Of a stretch of 7,568 nt of DNA, positions 6,679 to 7,568 are shown piece after piece. The translations under genes and the position numbers were made by a program. This stretch comes from an uncultured Paracoccaceae bacterium (lineage in GTDB: Bacteria; Pseudomonadota; Alphaproteobacteria; Rhodobacterales; Rhodobacteraceae), in NCBI GenBank assembly GCA_937916485.1, contig CALFSV010000365.1:1-7568 (forward strand), read 5' to 3'. Position 1 is the stretch's first letter, and each line of letters opens with the position of its first letter. The notes below the pieces were generated by a model, which made no database searches, had not been told where the DNA came from, and was given only the letters and a program-made list of their open reading frames with translations.

Positions 6679-7038
6679 TTGAAGAGAATGTATCTAGCGA
6701 CATTATTTGCTGTAGTTTCCACGGTTGCGTCTGGGGGGGAAGTCAGCTGCGACCTTGTCGGAGGCGCGGATACCTATCGTTTAATCAGAGAGGATGAAAA
6801 AGCTATACTTATCTTTAATCCCAATAGCGTTGACTTGATATCAGTTCCTATGTGGTGCGGTGGTAATACTTGTGTAAACCTCGAAGACGAAGACGGCTTT
6901 GATTCTGGAAAGTTGATGATTACTGGTCCAGTCCTAAAGTATGACACGGAAGCGCAAAATGTTGGAGAGCCGACCTATTCGATTTGGCTGAAGGGGACAT
7001 CAAAAATTGAGGAAATTGAAGTAACCTGTACAGAATGA
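6679..7038 (+). CDS. Small exported four-cysteine protein, unknown function (TTG start)
   Basis: I do not recognise the family. The 119-residue protein opens with a signal peptide: Lys2 and Arg3, a hydrophobic stretch at 5-16, and plausible cleavage after Ala17 or Gly19. There is no lipobox, since Cys24 is preceded by EVS. The mature part, about 100 residues, is acidic, with cysteines at 24, 60, 65 and 117, enough for two disulfides in the periplasm. Its beta-rich look (ILIFNPNS, SIWLKGTS, IEEIEVTC) suggests a small sandwich fold. GAGGAG (6665-6670), inside the end of the preceding gene, lies 8 bases before TTG 6679. The next in-frame ATG at 6688 is badly spaced and would remove the two positive residues, so TTG is preferred. 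Codon use is AT-rich compared with the core genes: bases 6781-6840 contain 19 G+C of 60, against 41 of 60 at 2401-2460 in ctaD. Confidence 0.78.
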   Translation: MKRMYLATLFAVVSTVASGGEVSCDLVGGADTYRLIREDEKAILIFNPNSVDLISVPMWCGGNTCVNLEDEDGFDSGKLMITGPVLKYDTEAQNVGEPTYSIWLKGTSKIEEIEVTCTE

Positions 7039-7568
7039 GAATGGTTGGACCTCATAAAACTTAGCGCCTTATGGCCAAAAACCTGCATTGCGCAGTGCTA
7101 CAGGAGGCGACGACGACTGATGACACGTAGTCAGAAATAGACACCCATAGCTGAGCTAAGCCTACCAGACGCCAGCATCTACGAGAGCATAATCAATGGT
7201 AATGGGAAGATCGCCAAGGTACTTCACGCCAATCCTAGATGCGCGAGCATGGTGTCACTTTGGTGTGGCTCGAGTGTCTGTACATTTTTAAGATGACAGA
7301 ATAAAAGTAATGAATACCAAAATCCCATTTATTATGCCACTCCTCAGGAGGTTCTGCACCGATGTAGTGTATCATCTGCAATACTATCGGTAAGATCCAA
7401 GCAAGCCTTCTAAAACCAAGTTCCTTGAGCTTGACGTTGATGCACAGCAGGCTTGGATTGAGGCTAATGTTCCTGACTACCAATTCAATCTCTATGGGGC
7501 CAACTATCTTGGTTGCTCTTATAAGCTAAACGAAGACACTCTCGTCGCGTATATTAAGTATCGTGATG
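7039..7568. other. Terminal 530 bp with only interrupted frames
   Basis: No gene can be supported with confidence here. On the plus strand one frame is open at 7141-7293 without a usable early start. A second frame holds ATG 7196 to TAA 7289-7291, ATG 7310 to TAA 7391-7393, and then stays open to the right edge. On the minus strand a frame of 82 codons (7235-7483, TTG start) overlaps these and lacks a clear ribosome binding site. An AGGAGG at 7101-7106 precedes only a six-codon frame. The picture fits decayed coding DNA in an accessory region, or simply AT-rich intergenic sequence. No terminator hairpin with a T tract follows the 7038 stop. Confidence 0.5.
7394..7568 (+). pseudogene. Possible partial or decayed coding segment running off the right edge
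   Basis: This frame stays open for 58 codons to the end of the window. The translation looks protein-like, for example LELDVDAQQAWIEANVPDY and then NLYGANYLGCSYKLNEDTLV. It has no ATG, GTG or TTG in frame and is preceded directly by TAA 7391-7393. A start at ATG 7310 in the same frame would need that stop to be read through. It could be the broken 5' part of a gene lying mainly to the right, a frame entered by a frameshift, or a chance opening. No family is recognised. Confidence 0.3.

Noticed and set aside
7235..7483. Minus-strand frame of 82 codons with a TTG start
   Set aside because: No clear ribosome binding site or recognised motif, and it conflicts with an equally protein-like plus-strand frame at 7394-7568.

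Overview
The window looks like alphaproteobacterial chromosome, most likely Rhodobacterales/Rhodobacteraceae. The evidence is a Paracoccus-type aa3 cytochrome oxidase subunit I gene standing apart from the other oxidase subunit genes, the set of conserved housekeeping proteins (LipB, DUF2244, YqeY, CarA), and GC-rich third codon positions up to about 5.7 kb. This assignment rests on family knowledge and was not checked by a search.

Bases 1-5702 are ordinary core genome. A tRNA-Leu(GAG) gene on the minus strand (83-169) diverges from lipB (392-1060, octanoyltransferase). Next is a single ctaD gene (1263-2936) closed by a strong intrinsic terminator at 2957-2988. A small hypothetical gene (3039-3308) and a DUF2244 membrane protein gene (3318-3809) follow and probably form one transcription unit. 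They converge on yqeY (3906-4364, minus). yqeY and carA (4539-5702, plus) are divergent and separated by about 170 bp that hold recognisable promoter elements for both directions. The functions are lipoate attachment, respiration, and pyrimidine/arginine precursor supply. They do not form one pathway.

Bases 5703-7568 differ: base composition becomes more AT-rich, coding density drops, and no core gene is recognisable. A 470-bp gap carries a 10-bp direct repeat (TTAGGTTCCA) but no gene I can support. It is followed by a tightly spaced pair: a UPF0145/YbjQ-type protein with an extra Cys/His-rich N-terminal segment (6173-6673), and a small exported four-cysteine protein of unknown function (6679-7038). 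The second gene appears to start at TTG, with its ribosome binding site lying at the end of the first gene. The last 530 bp contain only short, interrupted open frames, one of which runs off the right edge and may be a decayed or partial gene. This right-hand segment looks like accessory DNA and is the only part that may hold something undescribed. I see no CRISPR array, complete insertion sequence, toxin-antitoxin pair or defence operon.
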